Assembly (NCBI GenBank): GCA_031772625.1
Contig: CM062820.1
Location: 317,772,545 to 317,836,544, forward strand
DNA: 64,000 nt
Direction: 5' to 3'
DNA from: Pinus tabuliformis
Taxonomy: Eukaryota; Streptophyta; Pinopsida; Pinales; Pinaceae
In this document: piece after piece, positions 13,711 through 25,957 of the stretch
Numbering within the stretch: the stretch's first letter is position 1
Layout: every line of letters begins with the position of its first letter
Program-made: the position numbers and the translations under genes
Notes under the pieces: generated by a model
What the model was told of the DNA's origin: nothing
Seen by the model: only the letters and a program-made list of their open reading frames with translations
Database searches by the model: none

Positions 13711-15155
13711 TGTAGAATAATACAACTATGTGGAGTAATAATCTATATGAGGCCAATTTGGATAGTATATGGATGGGAGAAGCTTACAAGAGTAGTAGCA
13801 CAATTGAGTAGACAATTAGATTACATCTGAGAGCTATCCAGTGTTAAAGATTTGAGAATGTTGGAGAAGAAGAACATACAAGGTTGCAGTAACTGATAAA
13901 TGCTTGAGAATTAGATATTTTTGTGTGTTGTGATTTAAAAGAGATGTTGAGTGTTGAAAATTTCGAGTTAATGTAGAAATTGAAGGCATTTAAAGGTGGG
14001 AAATTGAAGAGCTTATGTAACTTCAGAGTACATCACAACTATGTAGAATATAGCAAGATGGCTCATGAGATCGAGTGTGATTAATAATGACATTAATCAT
14101 TTCCTAGTAGATTAAATAACCCCGAGCAATACAATGAAAATAGAAATAAGCCTCCTCCCTCAAATAAGGATGTTCATCTGGATTGCAATTCTAGTTCTCA
14201 ATCCCAATTGGAAGGCTTGTAGATAGGACATATCTCAAAATGTTCAAACAAGGTACAATTTGTTTGTATAAAATATTTATTTGCACAAATCATTTTATCA
14301 TTTATGATTTAGCAGACAAAAACTATATCTAATAAATAGTGGTTACACCATACAAGTGATACAAAATAGATATGTATATATAGAGGGTTCTAACTCTTAA
14401 ATCTATTGTGTGTACGGTTACACAGACTTAATTTCTTGTACTAATTTAAAGAAAGGACTAGCTCCTTTGCAACAATTTCCCTTGTTATTTAACAAATCAC
14501 TTGCCACTTTAATTTAGAGATAAGATTAAAATATTCTTAAAAATTAAGAGTAACTCATTATAATAGCATACCCAATATAAGCTAATCAAATTCAACAAAT
14601 CACTTTCCACTTTAATCTAGAGATAAGATTAAAATATTCTTAAAAATTAAGAGTAACTCATTAGTTGGTTCAAAACATGGAACCACTCCTAAGGATGTGA
14701 TTAATCTGAAAGACTAATTTCTACAAACTCATTGTATCACATGTGAGAATTAACAACATATTTTTCGTCTACTTAATAACATGTAAAAATTATTATATAA
14801 TACTTTTGTAAAATTTTATAGGCAATATAAATTAATCAAACTCAAACACACCATGTGACATGTGAAAATTAAAATTAACAATGAACTTTTTGTTTACTTG
14901 ATACTAATATGTGAAAGCTATTATACAATACTTTGTAAGATTTTATATTAAGTATTTTTAAATTTATTTTCCATATTAAAAATTTGTTATTTCACTACAT
15001 ATTTATTGAAAAAACATTTATTAATTAAAAAAAAAAAAAAAAATTTAAAAAATATATATATATATAATTAATGAATATGAATTATTTTTAAAAATATTTA
15101 AATTTTTATAATATAAAAATTAATTAATATTATTTTTTTGGTAAGTCAATTAATA
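13711..15155. other. AT-rich spacer with a direct repeat at 14487-14665, no gene
   Basis: AACAAATCACTTGCCAC followed by TAGAGATAAGATTAAAATA occurs at about 14487 and again at 14594, 107 bp apart. An A-run and an AT run lie at 15029-15066. No coding signal is seen. Confidence 0.5.
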
Positions 15156-15870
15156 TAATGTTAAAAGAGAGCATATTCCAAAATTTGATATAGTTTATCA
15201 TGCTAAGCTCGATCTGCTTCTTCAACTTGTCAAATGTTTGTCTACATGTGATTTACGCCGAAGTTATTCTTTCAACTACTATGGATCACAGAAGCCTCAA
15301 TTCAACACATGGTAGGATCGAGCATTATAGACAACTCCTAATACCATATGCAGTTGTCTATAATGCGACTTTTTGGAAGCTTTTCCGGTGGGTTTTTCCG
15401 GTCAAAATCCAGCGACAATTTATTGGAATCCCAAGTTTGATAGCTAGTTTCTGCACAATCAAAGCGTCCCAGGGGTTTTTCAGGGCGTTGAATCCAAATA
15501 TGCAGTTAAAAACCCATTTTAAATAATACAAATCAAGATTTAACCTCAATTTTTTCCACCAGATTCTGTCACCGGAATCTCCAAAAAATCGCATTATAGA
15601 CAACTCCTTAAAAAAATAATAATATAAAAATAAATTAATATAACGTTTTTTGGTAAGCGAATTAATGTAACGTTAAAAGAGAGCATATTCCATAGTTTGA
15701 TAGCACTTAATACACATGGTAGGCTCGACATAATAGCATTTTGTAAAAACATTACAATATAAAAGTGAATTAATATAACGTTAAAAGAGAGCATATTCTA
15801 TAGTTTGATAGAACTTATACACACGGGAGGGTCGATTTTACACTCAGCCGGTGAATGGTGAATCACATGG
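15156..15870. repeat. Three copies of a GTTAAAAGAGAGCATATTC unit with an inserted dispersed repeat
   Basis: The unit beginning near GTTAAAAGAGAGCATATTC and ending ACACATGGTAGGCTCGA occurs at about 15158, 15671 and 15781. The first copy is separated from the others by a segment (about 15320-15608) that begins and ends with GCATTATAGACAACTCC and has an inverted AGTTGTCTATAATGC at 15351. The core of that insert (15365-15510, TTTTTGGAAGCTTTTCC onward) is homologous, in opposite orientation, to 60530-60690, so it is a dispersed repeat. Overlapping open frames of 108 and 81 codons here fall inside the repeat and are not called. Confidence 0.65.
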
Positions 15871-15874
15871 CTAC

Positions 15875-16935
15875 AGAAGTTATTTTATTATTACCCCACT
15901 CAGACGAAAATCACGTGACCCTACGTTAATTTCTATGGTTGCAAGCTTCGTCTTAATTTTGACTAGAAGTTATTTTATTATTACCCTCCTCAAACGAACC
16001 AAAATCACGGAACCAAAATCACGTGCACATACGTTAATTTCTTACGTGGCAAGCTTCGTCTTAATTTTGACCAGAAGTTATTTTTTTATTATTATTATTA
16101 CCCCACTCAAACGAAAATCACGTGATCATACGTTAATTTCTATGGTCGTAAGCTTCGTCTTATTTTGACCCGAAGTTTTTAAAATTTTGTTGATTTTTTT
16201 TAATTTTAATCACGTGACCATACGTTAATTTCTTAGGTGGCAAGCTTCGTCTTAATTTTGACCAGAAGTTATTTTATTATTATTATTACCCCACTCAACC
16301 GAAAATCACGTGATCATACGTTAATTTCTATGGTCGTAAGCTTCGTCTTATTTTGACCCGAAGTTTTTAAAATTTTGTTGATATTTTTTTTATTTTAATC
16401 ACGTGACCATACCTTAATTTCTTAGGTGGCAAGCTTCGTCTTAATTTTGACCAGAAGTTATTTTATTATTATTATTACCCCACTCAAACGAAAATCACGT
16501 GATACATACGTTAATTTCTATGGTCGTAAGCTTCGTATTATTTTGACCCGAAGTTTTTAAAATTTTGTTGATTCTTTTTTATTTTAATCACGTGACCATA
16601 TGTTAATTTCTTAGGTGGCCAGCTTCGTCTTAATTTTGACCAGAAGTTATTTTATTATTATTATTACCCCACTCAAACGAAAATCACCTGATCATACGCT
16701 AATTTCTATGGTCGTAAGCTTCGTCTTATTTTGACCCGAAGTTTTTAAAATTTTGTTGATTCTTTTTTATTTTCATCACGTGACCATACGTTCTTCGTCT
16801 TAATTTTGACCAGAAGTTATTTTATTATTATTATTACCCCACTCAAACGAAAATCACCTGATCATACGTTAATTTGGTCGTAAGCTTCGTCTTATTTTGA
16901 CCCGAAGCTTTTAAAATTTTGTTGATTTTTTTTTA
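15875..16935. repeat. Tandem array with alternating G-box subunits, period about 190 bp
   Basis: AGAAGTTATTTT starts at 15875, 16073, 16264, 16453, 16642 and 16812, so the higher-order unit is 191, 189, 189 then 170 bp after an irregular first unit. Each unit contains two related subunits, one with TCACGTGATCATACG and one with TCACGTGACCATACG, each followed by AAGCTTCGTCTTA and a TTGACC. I count nine exact CACGTG motifs and two CACCTG variants. The array ends about 0.66 kb before the dehydrogenase start codon and matches 3190-3500. Confidence 0.9.
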
Positions 16936-17400
16936 TCTTTTAATTAAAAGTTAGTTCGAAAAAAGTTAGATTGATTTTCAAAGAGATACGATTAGTATAT
17001 GTTTTAATAAATTTAAAAAATTAGATTTGTTTTCCACCCACTAATTTTTTAGGGATTTGAGATTGATGTGTATTAGTAACGCATTCTTAATGTTGCAATA
17101 ATTTTTTATTTTATTTTTTAATTGAGCGCCTAAACTGTTTCTAAAGAGAAACATATAATTAGTCTTAATGTTTATCAATAGCTATAATATATTAAAGAGT
17201 TTGTTAGATTCTATTAACTTTTAATAAATTTAAAAAATTATTTGTCTTTTACTCACCAACTTTTAGAGATTTAAAATTATTCTAATTCTAATAAATTCTT
17301 CCATGATAAATTCTTCATTATTATATATAATATTTATTTAATTTATAATTTTTTTTTTGGTGAAATTACCCTTGACCTGAACTATATATATTATAGATAC
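16936..17400. repeat. Tail of the G-box repeat family
   Basis: The order of TTTTTTAGGGATTTGAGAT, ATTCTAATTCTAATAAATTC and TTCCATGATAAATTCTTC matches 3655-3910. This extends the duplication shared with the first 4 kb beyond the tandem units and up to the dehydrogenase promoter region. Confidence 0.7.
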
Positions 17401-17502
17401 TTAATCAGTGAAATGTGTGCATTAACCCAAACCAAAATCACTTGAAGATATGCTTAGTCTCAAGTTTGACGCTAGTTTGGTTAAGTTTGCCTAGCCCTCT
17501 CT

Positions 17503-17512
17503 TGTATAAGTA
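17503..17512 (+). promoter_or_regulatory. Candidate TATA box of the dehydrogenase gene
   Basis: TGTATAAGTA lies 92 bp before the proposed start codon, a spacing that leaves a leader of about 60 bases. A second AT-rich candidate (CTATATATATTATAG) lies at about 17381. The choice is by position and consensus only. Confidence 0.45.
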
Positions 17513-17596
17513 AACGTTCCTCGACCTGCAGTCGGTGGTACTGATTTTGTTTCATCACTTCTTCCTGTCATCCAACTACCCTCTCGCTGGCCAACC

Positions 17597-18645
17597 ATGT
17601 CTAACGAAGAACTTAATGCAGCGGCTTCTTGTGTTGGGAATCTGAGGTTTAATGAACCAGAACGACGGTACGGTAATCACAGTATACCAGAAATTTTCTT
17701 TCAGTTTTTGTTTGCAATCTATTTGTTTCAGAATTCAATTCTCTGAATCTATGGGACTTCACAATCATTTGAAACTCTTGTGTTTTCTTTTTTTCAATAT
17801 ATGTTGCTCACGGATTTTGGCTAATGATCTTTGAATCCAGATTGGAGGGCAAGGTAGCAATAATAACGGGTGGAGCAGCAGGCATAGGAGAAGCCATCGT
17901 TCGGCTCTTCACAAAACACGGAGCCAAAGTCATAATCGCAGACATTGCGGAGGAAGGTGGGAGAAAGCTCGCCAGATCGCTTTCTCAGCAGGCAACTTAC
18001 GTGTGCTGCGATGTGAGTAATGAGGAAGACATGAGAGCTGCGGTGGATTTGGCGATGGAGAAATACGGTCAACTGGATATCATGTATAACAACGCAGGAA
18101 CTGCCGATTCCCTTGCGGCTGACAGCGTGGCGGAGTATGAGATGGAGCAATTCGATCGAGTAATGAGGGTAAACGTGAGAGGAGTGATGCTGGGCATGAA
18201 GCACGCGGCCCGTGTGATGATCCCACGGAAGAAGGGCTGCATAATATCTACTGCCAGCATTGCAGGTATAGTAGGAGGAGTTACACCACACGCGTATGCG
18301 GCTTCGAAGCATGCAATCATAGGGCTGACAAAGAACGGAGCAGCTGAGCTCGGGAAATACGGGATCAGAGTCAACGCCGTCTCTCCGTATGGCGTGGCCA
18401 CCGCCCTTCTAAACAATCACTGTAAACAAAGCAATTCCTCGGTTGTTTCAGAAGAGGATAAGGCCGCCGTGGAGGCCTTCTGCAATAGTTCCGCCAACTT
18501 AGAAGGAGCGACTCTTAAAGCGGAGGACATTGCGGAGGCGGGGCTGTACTTGGCGAGCGATGAGGCTAAATATGTTAGCGGGCACAACCTTGTTGTGGAT
18601 GGCGGATTCACCGTCGTTAACCATTCTTGGAAGCTCTACCGTTGA
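17597..18645 (+). CDS. Classical short-chain dehydrogenase/reductase, two exons, 291 aa
   Basis: Predicted NAD-dependent oxidoreductase of the plant SDR110C group (relatives: secoisolariciresinol dehydrogenase, xanthoxin dehydrogenase, momilactone A synthase). Exon 1 is 17597-17667 and exon 2 is 17841-18645, with a 173-bp GT-AG intron. The splice joins CG to A to make the Arg before LEGKVAIITGG, the place where this family commonly has its only intron. An unspliced reading from 17824 would give 273 aa and is less likely. In the 291-residue protein TGGAAGIG is at 33-40, Asp58 ends beta-2 (favouring NAD), Asp81 follows, NNAG is at 107-110, Asn135, Ser163, Tyr176 and Lys180 form the complete catalytic tetrad, and SPYGVAT follows. 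No signal peptide or membrane segment is seen, so it is likely cytosolic. Higher GC than the flanks and an unbroken frame suggest selection. The substrate cannot be read from sequence. Confidence 0.92.
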
Positions 18646-18947
18646 TAGCTCTTACCGCCAATTATAAGTGAAGCAAGAGAGTGGTAGTACTACAATATAT
18701 GATATAATAATACGAGTCCATCGTATGTCCAGCACCGTCATCCACCGGTTTGAGTTTCCATATGAATGATTGTAAATTTGTAATGTGTCGTTTTAGTTTG
18801 CATATTGTGAGGGGTGTGGTGCAGCACTAATTTCTATATTTTGATTTCAACGAAATTTAAATGAGTTATTTATAAGAAATATTTCCACATAAATCACATG
18901 TAGAAAATATTTGTAGACGCATTTCAAATCAATTTTATCATTTTTTT

Positions 18948-18951
<4 letters not shown>

Positions 18952-18996
<45 letters not shown>

Positions 18997-19012
18997 TTAT
19001 ATAGGAATTAGA

Positions 19013-19048
<36 letters not shown>
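18952..19048. repeat. Two (AT)n microsatellites
   Basis: AT dinucleotide runs at about 18952-18988 and 19018-19048 are separated by a short TTTATATAGGAATTAGAG segment. Confidence 0.95.
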
Positions 19049-19049
<1 letters not shown>

Positions 19050-21690
19050 CATCATAATTTATCATTTTATAAATTTTTCTCATACAAAATTAATATTTTT
19101 AAAATTTTTTCATATTTTTTCTATTTTTTCTTATAAAAAATTCCAATTTCCTACTGCAATTTTTCCAATATATTATTTTTTCATATACACCAAAAATTTA
19201 TAAAAACTAATTTATTTCTCAAATAACTTTGCCTTTCCTTTTATTGCATAATTCATTGGTTACAAAATTAAATATGACAAAATAGATTCCTCCTATACTA
19301 TATGTCATGTGTTGAGGCTACAAAGCACTTGTAAGAAATCGACAATCCCAGTTTTGGGAATAAACTAGCAATTGCCCCAAAAGGTGCAAAGAGAGGCCGA
19401 TAGAAATGTTAAATTGAAAGAATTGTATTTTGGTTCAAAATAATAAATATTATAAGGTGACGTAAAATATGTGCACAGATGTCAAGCAGGACTATACCAA
19501 GAGGTCGAGTAGGAAACCATGCCAGATGTCTCAACGAGAATGAAAGTGTTGACGACAGTGGCTTGCCTATAATGCGTCTAGGCTCTCCCATTGATTTGTG
19601 AACATTCCATCTTACTTGCAATAGTGCACTGTATCGCTCTTATACTTGTCATTTGAATTACTTGCTCATTGACCTTTGATATTGTTCTATCTTTTTGAGC
19701 ATCTCTTCAAAGTACAAGTTTCATTTATCTTGCAAGTTCTATCTCACTGCTCATATTTCAATATTGTGCTATCTCTTGTACTAACGCTTGTCTTGCAGCA
19801 TTGCCATCCTTGTAGCTTGGAGTATCATCTTCTGCAAGTATTATAATTTTATTTGAGCATTATATAAAGGCACTGGTCTCTCACATTTTACTTTGTTGAA
19901 TGCCATATTGATTTAATCGAAATCTATCAAGTTACACTGAGTGGTAATTTCTTTGTCCTTGATCTCCTAGAACTTGTTGTTTTCAACAAGTTTTCTTTTC
20001 ATAATCATCTTTAAGGACTACCCCCATAGCTTGCCTAGGAGAGAGTTTAAACGGAAAGAGTTGGGAATAGGTGACAGCCCCTTCTTTGAGCGTTGCGCCT
20101 TAAAGACTATACCTTGTGGGGTTGAAAACTTTTCCCACACTTAGGTGTAAATCTTAGGTGACAACAAGGACTACATCCATAGAAGCACCGGAGATTGAGT
20201 ACATCATAGCAGGGAGAAATGTAGATATGAATACTTGACAATACAACATAAGGTAGTTCTACATCCTAGTCATGCCAAGTACAAGAATTTGATTCTCCAT
20301 TAAGATCCTTACAAAGGAGCTTGTGATTTCAGTGACAAAGGAGCTTGTGATTTCAGTAAGGAACTTGTTACCACAATATTTGATAGCAGTAGCCAACTAA
20401 ATATCACCTTAGAAGATAGTGAAAAGGCACAACTTACCTACAATTGCACACCCTATATGCTACACTTTGGGTTGGATTAGAAGAACAAGGACTTACACAT
20501 CCATTGCAAGTGTAATGTAAAGTTTGTTGATTATGTTGATAAAGTGGGGTTTTGATACTGGTCGTTTGGATGTATGGTTTTAGCAATTGTCCCAAAAGGT
20601 ACAAAGAAAGGCCGATAGGATTATTAAATTGGAATTGTTGAATTTTTCTAGAAGAGTTAATTGGTTTGTGGAAAACCTTGTTTTCTTGCACTGGATCATT
20701 GTGCAATTACTTTTCTTTAGATGTTTTGTTTATATCTATATTACAAGGAACACATTGAATGTCTTATTTCATTTTAGAGTAAGTTAATTACCCAAAATCA
20801 AGAGGTTAAGTTAATTACTCAAAATCAAGAAACCTCTATAGATGGCCAAGCATATACGAAGCTTGCTAGTGACCAAGGCAATAACCACCATGACTATCCC
20901 CTACCAATATATTTCATTGAAAACCATAATTGTATATTGCATTTAGAAAGTCAAAACATAATATTAGAAAACATGTTGATACATTGCTATTAAAAAGTTA
21001 ATTCCATTAGAAACCATGATATTATTATTATACTTTATAAAGAATAATATACATATATAAAATGATACTACATCTTAAAGGAGTGAAATTCACCAAACCC
21101 CACCATCTTGAGGGAGTGCAATTCGCATGCCCATCATGTTTCTCTTCACACCTTCATACACTACCTTCAACAGGGCGTGAAATTTTGCACAACTCAGCCC
21201 CCACGCCCACCCGACACCTTGCTTCTCTTGTGCAAAAATAAAATAACTCAAGGTCAATTAAGGTCTGAAAAATCTGAGTGAGCTACCTTTATTCAGGCGA
21301 GTAAGGCCGTCTCTTTGACTGAGCAGAGCTCACAACCAGGACCTTACCTGAGCTCAGGTAAGACGTGAAGGTCCGGAACCTTCCTCGACCAGAAGGAACG
21401 AATCACAAAATTGAAGGGAAAAAAAACCTGCCAATGATATGTTGTGAGAATCCATGCAAATTATGAGAATAATTTGATTTTCATTGAAATTTATTTACAT
21501 CACAAAGGGTATTAGGCAAACTTTGAATACATAGTTTAATTATTATATATATAAAAGCCCTTAATATAATTTCTGGAAATAGCATACAAAATCCATCCCT
21601 AGACAATAAACTACAGAAACTTTAAACAGCATAGAACCACGAAATTAACTTATTGCTTGCACCTTCATATGAGCTTGTATGCACACGCAA
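19050..21690. other. Repeat remnants, no gene recognised
   Basis: AGCAATTGCCCCAAAAGG followed by GGCCGATAG occurs at about 19367 and again, diverged, at about 20581. CTAGGCTCTCCCATTGA preceded by GGCTTGCCTATAATGCGT occurs at about 19560 and again at about 25590, so this is a dispersed repeat. At 20320-20358 a 30-bp phrase (GGAGCTTGTGATTTCAGT) is tandemly repeated. No open frame here has a recognisable domain. Confidence 0.5.
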
Positions 21691-21696
21691 AAACAC

Positions 21697-21882
21697 CTAT
21701 TTGAATTCCTCTGCATTCGCCTTAATGTGATCGGCTACTGTGGGAAAATCCTCGTCCAGAAATATATCCCAATGCCCATCCCATCTGATGAAAAACTCAG
21801 TATCTGTGAAATACTGCACCTTGTGCACATCAGGCGCAGGAGTATAGAGATATCCCCAAGGCCCAAATCGAAGCACTGATTC
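21697..21882 (-). other. 61-codon open segment, possible terminal exon of an unknown protein
   Basis: On the minus strand a frame open from 21882 to a TAG at 21697-21699 encodes an acidic, aromatic-rich peptide containing YLYTPAPDVHKVQYF, RWDGHWDIFLDEDFPTVADH and AEEFK. Its balanced composition looks like real protein, unlike the overlapping frames. It follows the broken PPR reading but in a different frame and is not PPR-like. There is no ATG at its start. I do not recognise the family. It may be the last exon of a captured gene or the shifted end of the PPR ancestor. Confidence 0.4.
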
Positions 21883-22728
21883 TTAGTGAAACATTCTTGT
21901 GTTCCTCCACATGTATCTGCCGGAAACATTCCAATTCTTCGCCATGAAACCCATTATGCACAAGTCCAGCAATCATAGCTGTCCATGTGACCACATCTTG
22001 ATGGCGCATTTCCTCAAACACTTGGTTTGCATCCTCCACAGAATGGCACCTGCAATACATATCCACAAGCACACCTCCCACAAAGACATCAAGCTCATAA
22101 CCGGTCTTGATAACCTGCCCATGAATCTCCACCCCTGTTGCAGGTCCATTAAGCTTCTGCATGCCTTCAGCATGATTGAGAACGCAAAATTATCGAGCTC
22201 CGTGCCAGATAACTTCATCTGATTATAAATCTCCATAGCCTCGGTTTCACAGAACCCATTCTTAACATAAGCTCTAAGCAAAGCATTCCACATAAACATA
22301 GTCCACTCAGAGGCTTCATCGAATGCCGCCCGCGCATCGACAATGCTTCCACAGGCTGAATAAAGATAAACAAGATTGGCAGCCAAGTAGGGATTCTGAT
22401 GAGCCCCTGTGATTCTCATGTGGGCGTGGACCTGCTTGCCTTCTTCCAATAATTTCTAGATAGTGCAGCAATCCAGGAGTATATGGTAGATTTGGGTATC
22501 CACAGGGATTTCTCTACTGAAGTCCATCGAGTGCAGAATCCGAAGAGCTTCATCAACCAGCCTTTCTCTGCACAAAAGAACAGTGCTTGCCAAAATCCAG
22601 GGAACAAGAACAACAACAACAACTGGCAGGGAAAAAGTAGTAAAAATATCTTCAATAGTGACATAAAAGAATGGGAAAAAGCAGTAAGGCAACTCAACTG
22701 ATATTTGGAAAAAGCAGTCACACTTCAA
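21830..22728 (-). pseudogene. PPR (pentatricopeptide repeat, PLS type) pseudogene fragment
   Basis: The minus strand reads as about four to five consecutive PPR units: RLVDEALRILHSMDFSRE, then EEGKQVHAHMRITGAH, YLAANLVYLYSACGS, WNALLRAYVKNGFCETEAM, VEIHGQVIKTGYELDVF, VDMYCRCHSVEDANQVFEEM, and VTWTAMIAGLVHNGF. This is the alternating P-L-S pattern of plant organelle RNA-processing proteins. It is broken by an in-frame TAG at 22456-22458 and by a one-base deletion in the C-run at 22132-22135, after which the frame shifts. Sequence before the first repeat is hydrophobic and does not look like a clear transit peptide. With five or fewer repeats and no E or DYW domain it is a fragment. The targets of the parent protein are unknown. 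Confidence 0.85.
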
Positions 22729-22739
22729 ACCAACGGTTA

Positions 22740-23035
22740 AAAGTGTGTCACCTGATCCAACGGAGCAGAGTAAAACTTCAAAGCAGTTAAAATTGTTGAC
22801 GATTGTTGATCCATACCCTTAAAAACTGATAACCATTGCCATGCATTGATGACATAATAGATAAACTTCAAGGAGCTAAGCATTTTGGTAAGATTAATTC
22901 AAATTCACTTGTAAATAATGTGATTAGGGAAATTAGTTGTATAACAAATAACCAGTAATATAAAAGGAGATCTGCCTCATTGTATGCAATTGCCCCATTT
23001 GATATAAAGATCATATTTTACATCTCCCATGCATT
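22740..23035 (+). other. Possible LTR remnant before the 23-kb gag
   Basis: The stretch before the gag remnant has a core-promoter-like AATATAAAAGGAG at about 22959 and a TTTGGTATTTCATATTG sequence at about 23040 that resembles an eroded primer-binding site. The partner LTR was not found, so this stays tentative. Confidence 0.3.
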
Positions 23036-24020
23036 TTGTATTTGGTATTTCATATTGACAAACAATACCAAGAAGAAAGAGAAGAACCAAAGATCATCCT
23101 TAGTCGGTTAAAAACAAATATTGGTATGTTAACAAAAATGATGACCCATCTAATGACAAAGAAAGAGGAATGCTCTGTAAATTTCAAGAAAGAAGGAAAT
23201 TCTCATCAAGAGGATACTAAGGGTAAACAGCCTGAAACCTTCTGAATTTGAGGACTTCCTCGTTATCTTCCACCATGCTTTAAGGTGAGACAGCTATATG
23301 CAATCTTTGAAGCAACAAAGGAGACCCTCGATAGTATCATGGGAGACATTCAAAATGCTGTTGAAGGATCAGTTCTATGATATTGGTTATCAAGAAGATC
23401 CATTTAATTGTGATATTTTCACAAACACAAGAAAGATTGTTCAGGACTACACCACTGAATATAAGAAATCAGCAATCTTGCTAAATCTCAAAGTAGAAGT
23501 TCCTCAAACGTTGATAAAAAATTGAGGAGAACTACATGGCTACATCAGAAAGGAATTTACCCCATTTGAAGTAAAGAACCTCAATGATGCTGGTAAGAAA
23601 GCTCTATTTATTGAGTATAAGAACAGAAAACCAGCAGTAAGTGGGGAAATGGAAAACCAAGGAAAGGTACCTAAGATCAAAAATCTCCTAAGCAAACGAA
23701 CAGAAATAGGACTTTCACCACTGCTCAGTGACTCAAAAGACAACACCAGGAATCACTGCAATCATTGCAGTGTTGATTTATGGGCACACTGAGAAATAAT
23801 GCTGGAAATTACACTTGAAATTACATCCTACAATTTGGAAGAAAACATCTACGAGAATGTTGAGGGACAAAACTGGAAAGTTTTCAGAAGAGAATATAGC
23901 TTATATGAGTGCAGATACCACCAACAAAAGAGGACACATTATTTAATCCATTGTCACATATTTAAAGGCATATGTCACCTTTTGAGGTGTTTTGGGATAA
24001 GGACACAATGTTGAGGTCTT
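23036..24020 (+). pseudogene. Degenerate LTR-retrotransposon gag with CCHC remnant
   Basis: Plus-strand frames give SWETFKMLLKDQFYDIGYQ, then QDYTTEYKKSAILLNLKVEV, EFTPFEVKNLNDAGKKALF and a knuckle-like HCNHCSVDLWAH. After a two-base frame change this continues as CWKLHLKLHPTIWKK. This is the gag capsid to zinc-knuckle order known from Ty3-type elements. Stops at 23522 and 23790 and a frameshift near 23800 make it non-functional. No protease or reverse transcriptase follows. Confidence 0.65.
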
Positions 24021-25900
24021 CTCTACAGATTTAGAGGCTAGCTCTTTCCTTATGGAGATGACAAGTGGCATTGTGGGCCTATTTTATTCACTCAAAGGGA
24101 AAAAAGGAGGATACTAGGGTCTTTTGTAATGAAATATTATTTTATTAATCAGGTTTTAATTTGAATGTTATAAATAGAAAGGAGGATTCACTTGCTAAAG
24201 TCATGGTTGGAGTTGTGTCAGTTCCTCTACAAGCTTAGTTGAAAAACATTTGGGAGAATGCAATTAAGGGGCAAATTCAATGTGAGGTTTTCGCTCTATG
24301 TTTCTCTTTTATCGATGTTTAGGTTTTTGGCAAGGATTGCCATTGTTTTTCCAATTGATATAAGCTTTGTAGAAGGTCAGTCTTGCTCCAATAAGAGGAC
24401 GTTAGGGTTTAGGTTTTGCTAATGGCAAATATCTTAAATACTGGCAATAATTCTAGACCTTGCTTTAGCATATCACAACACTTGCACTTGCAACGATTAT
24501 ATCAGATCTGGTTTATTATTGCTAAAAAGGGAATGGATGTTTTTACTTTGAGACAAATTACAAGGAGTGGGCCAAATGACTTCATTCAAAATTTTTAGTC
24601 GACAGTTTAATGCTTGGAATATTTTCTTAAGGCTATACTATTTAAGGGAAGATTCAGTTTAAGGCAGAATCAAGAGAGTAATACTTCACTTGGAATTATT
24701 TGTATAGCATTATTTTTTTGTTTTCATTCATTTGCAATCAATATTTATTATGATAACGCTGATATATGCCATACTTTGAAATATTATCTCATTGCTTATA
24801 TTGTGATCATACACACGTACTAAGACAACGTTTCAAATTGATAACCACAACTGCTTACAACCTAACACTTTGATAAGTGCTATTTGAGAGTGTCAATACC
24901 CACTGGTTCTAGAGATATTGGATATGACTCAAATTCGCTGCATTTTTATGAATAAGATCACTCTCTTAAGGAGTAATATGTGAAGCAAAAATGGTTTATC
25001 ACAAAATCTGAATAACATTATGCTTATGGTCTTCAGTTGCAATTTTTGAATGGTATTTAAAATTGGACTTTATGGATTAATTGTTGCAATTTCCATACGT
25101 GAATGGTCTCTATCTAAACAGGGGTTTTAGATTCAGCATTGCCTTGTGACTCGAATCAATCTAATTTTGTAACACATTAAGCATCACTTGGGATGCTTCA
25201 CACTTGTCGTCAACATTAATCTACATTTTGTAATCATTTAAGCATCACTTTGGGATTACTTCACACTTGTTCTCAACATTAATCTACTTGCTTGAACCAT
25301 TTAAGCATTCACTTAGGGGTATTTCACACTTGATCTCAACATTAGTAATAGCATAAAAAGGATAATGTGACATTCACTTCTCCTTTTGGGATTAATTCAA
25401 CAATTTACTTGCAAATTCTCACATCTTTGACGAATGAATCGATTTGATTGAGTTAAGCATAAGAGTAGTCAATTCATGCTAGTATTTTCCAATTTCTCTC
25501 CCAACAATCTAAGTTTAAATTGATCATGCGGATTCCCCCTGGGATAGGCAATCTCCTTGGTCGGGCAAGGCCACCAAGGTGACAGTGAGTGGCTTACCTA
25601 TTATGCGTCTAGGCTCTCCCATTGAAGTTAGGACTTTTCCTCCTAGGTGATAATTTGAGTGGTAACAGTGAGTTTGGGTGATATTTATGAGTTAAACTTT
25701 AAAGAATAAGTCAGGATTGATTCAGATTCAGCTGATTAGACTCTGTTTCCTCTTAAAGCATAGTCAAAATCTCGACTCCACTTGGACTGCGAAGAGTCTG
25801 ATAACACTGCCAAGAAGCTTCGTATGGCATAAATTGCAGAGCAGTAAAGGCATTAGTGGACTGAGAAGAAAATGTCATACAGATCAACTTGGTTAATAAT
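24021..25900. other. No gene recognised; three-copy 62-bp tandem repeat at 25178-25345
   Basis: TAAGCATCACTTGGGATGC starts at 25178 and diverged copies start at 25239 and 25302, each with CACACTTG and CAACATTAATCTAC. A copy of the dispersed CTAGGCTCTCCCATTGA repeat is at about 25590-25625. Open frames of 60-74 codons have no motifs. Confidence 0.5.
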
Positions 25901-25957
25901 TTACTCATTCCATCTATATTTAAGAATCACATCTATAATAATTGAAAAGCCACTGAC

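Noticed and set aside
15875-16935. CRISPR array
   Set aside because: Repeats are directly adjacent, diverged and without unique spacers, in a plant nuclear context.
17821-18416. Open frames of 163 and 115 codons on the minus strand across the dehydrogenase
   Set aside because: They are antisense shadows of a GC-richer coding exon; no family motif, and the plus-strand protein has the full SDR motif set.
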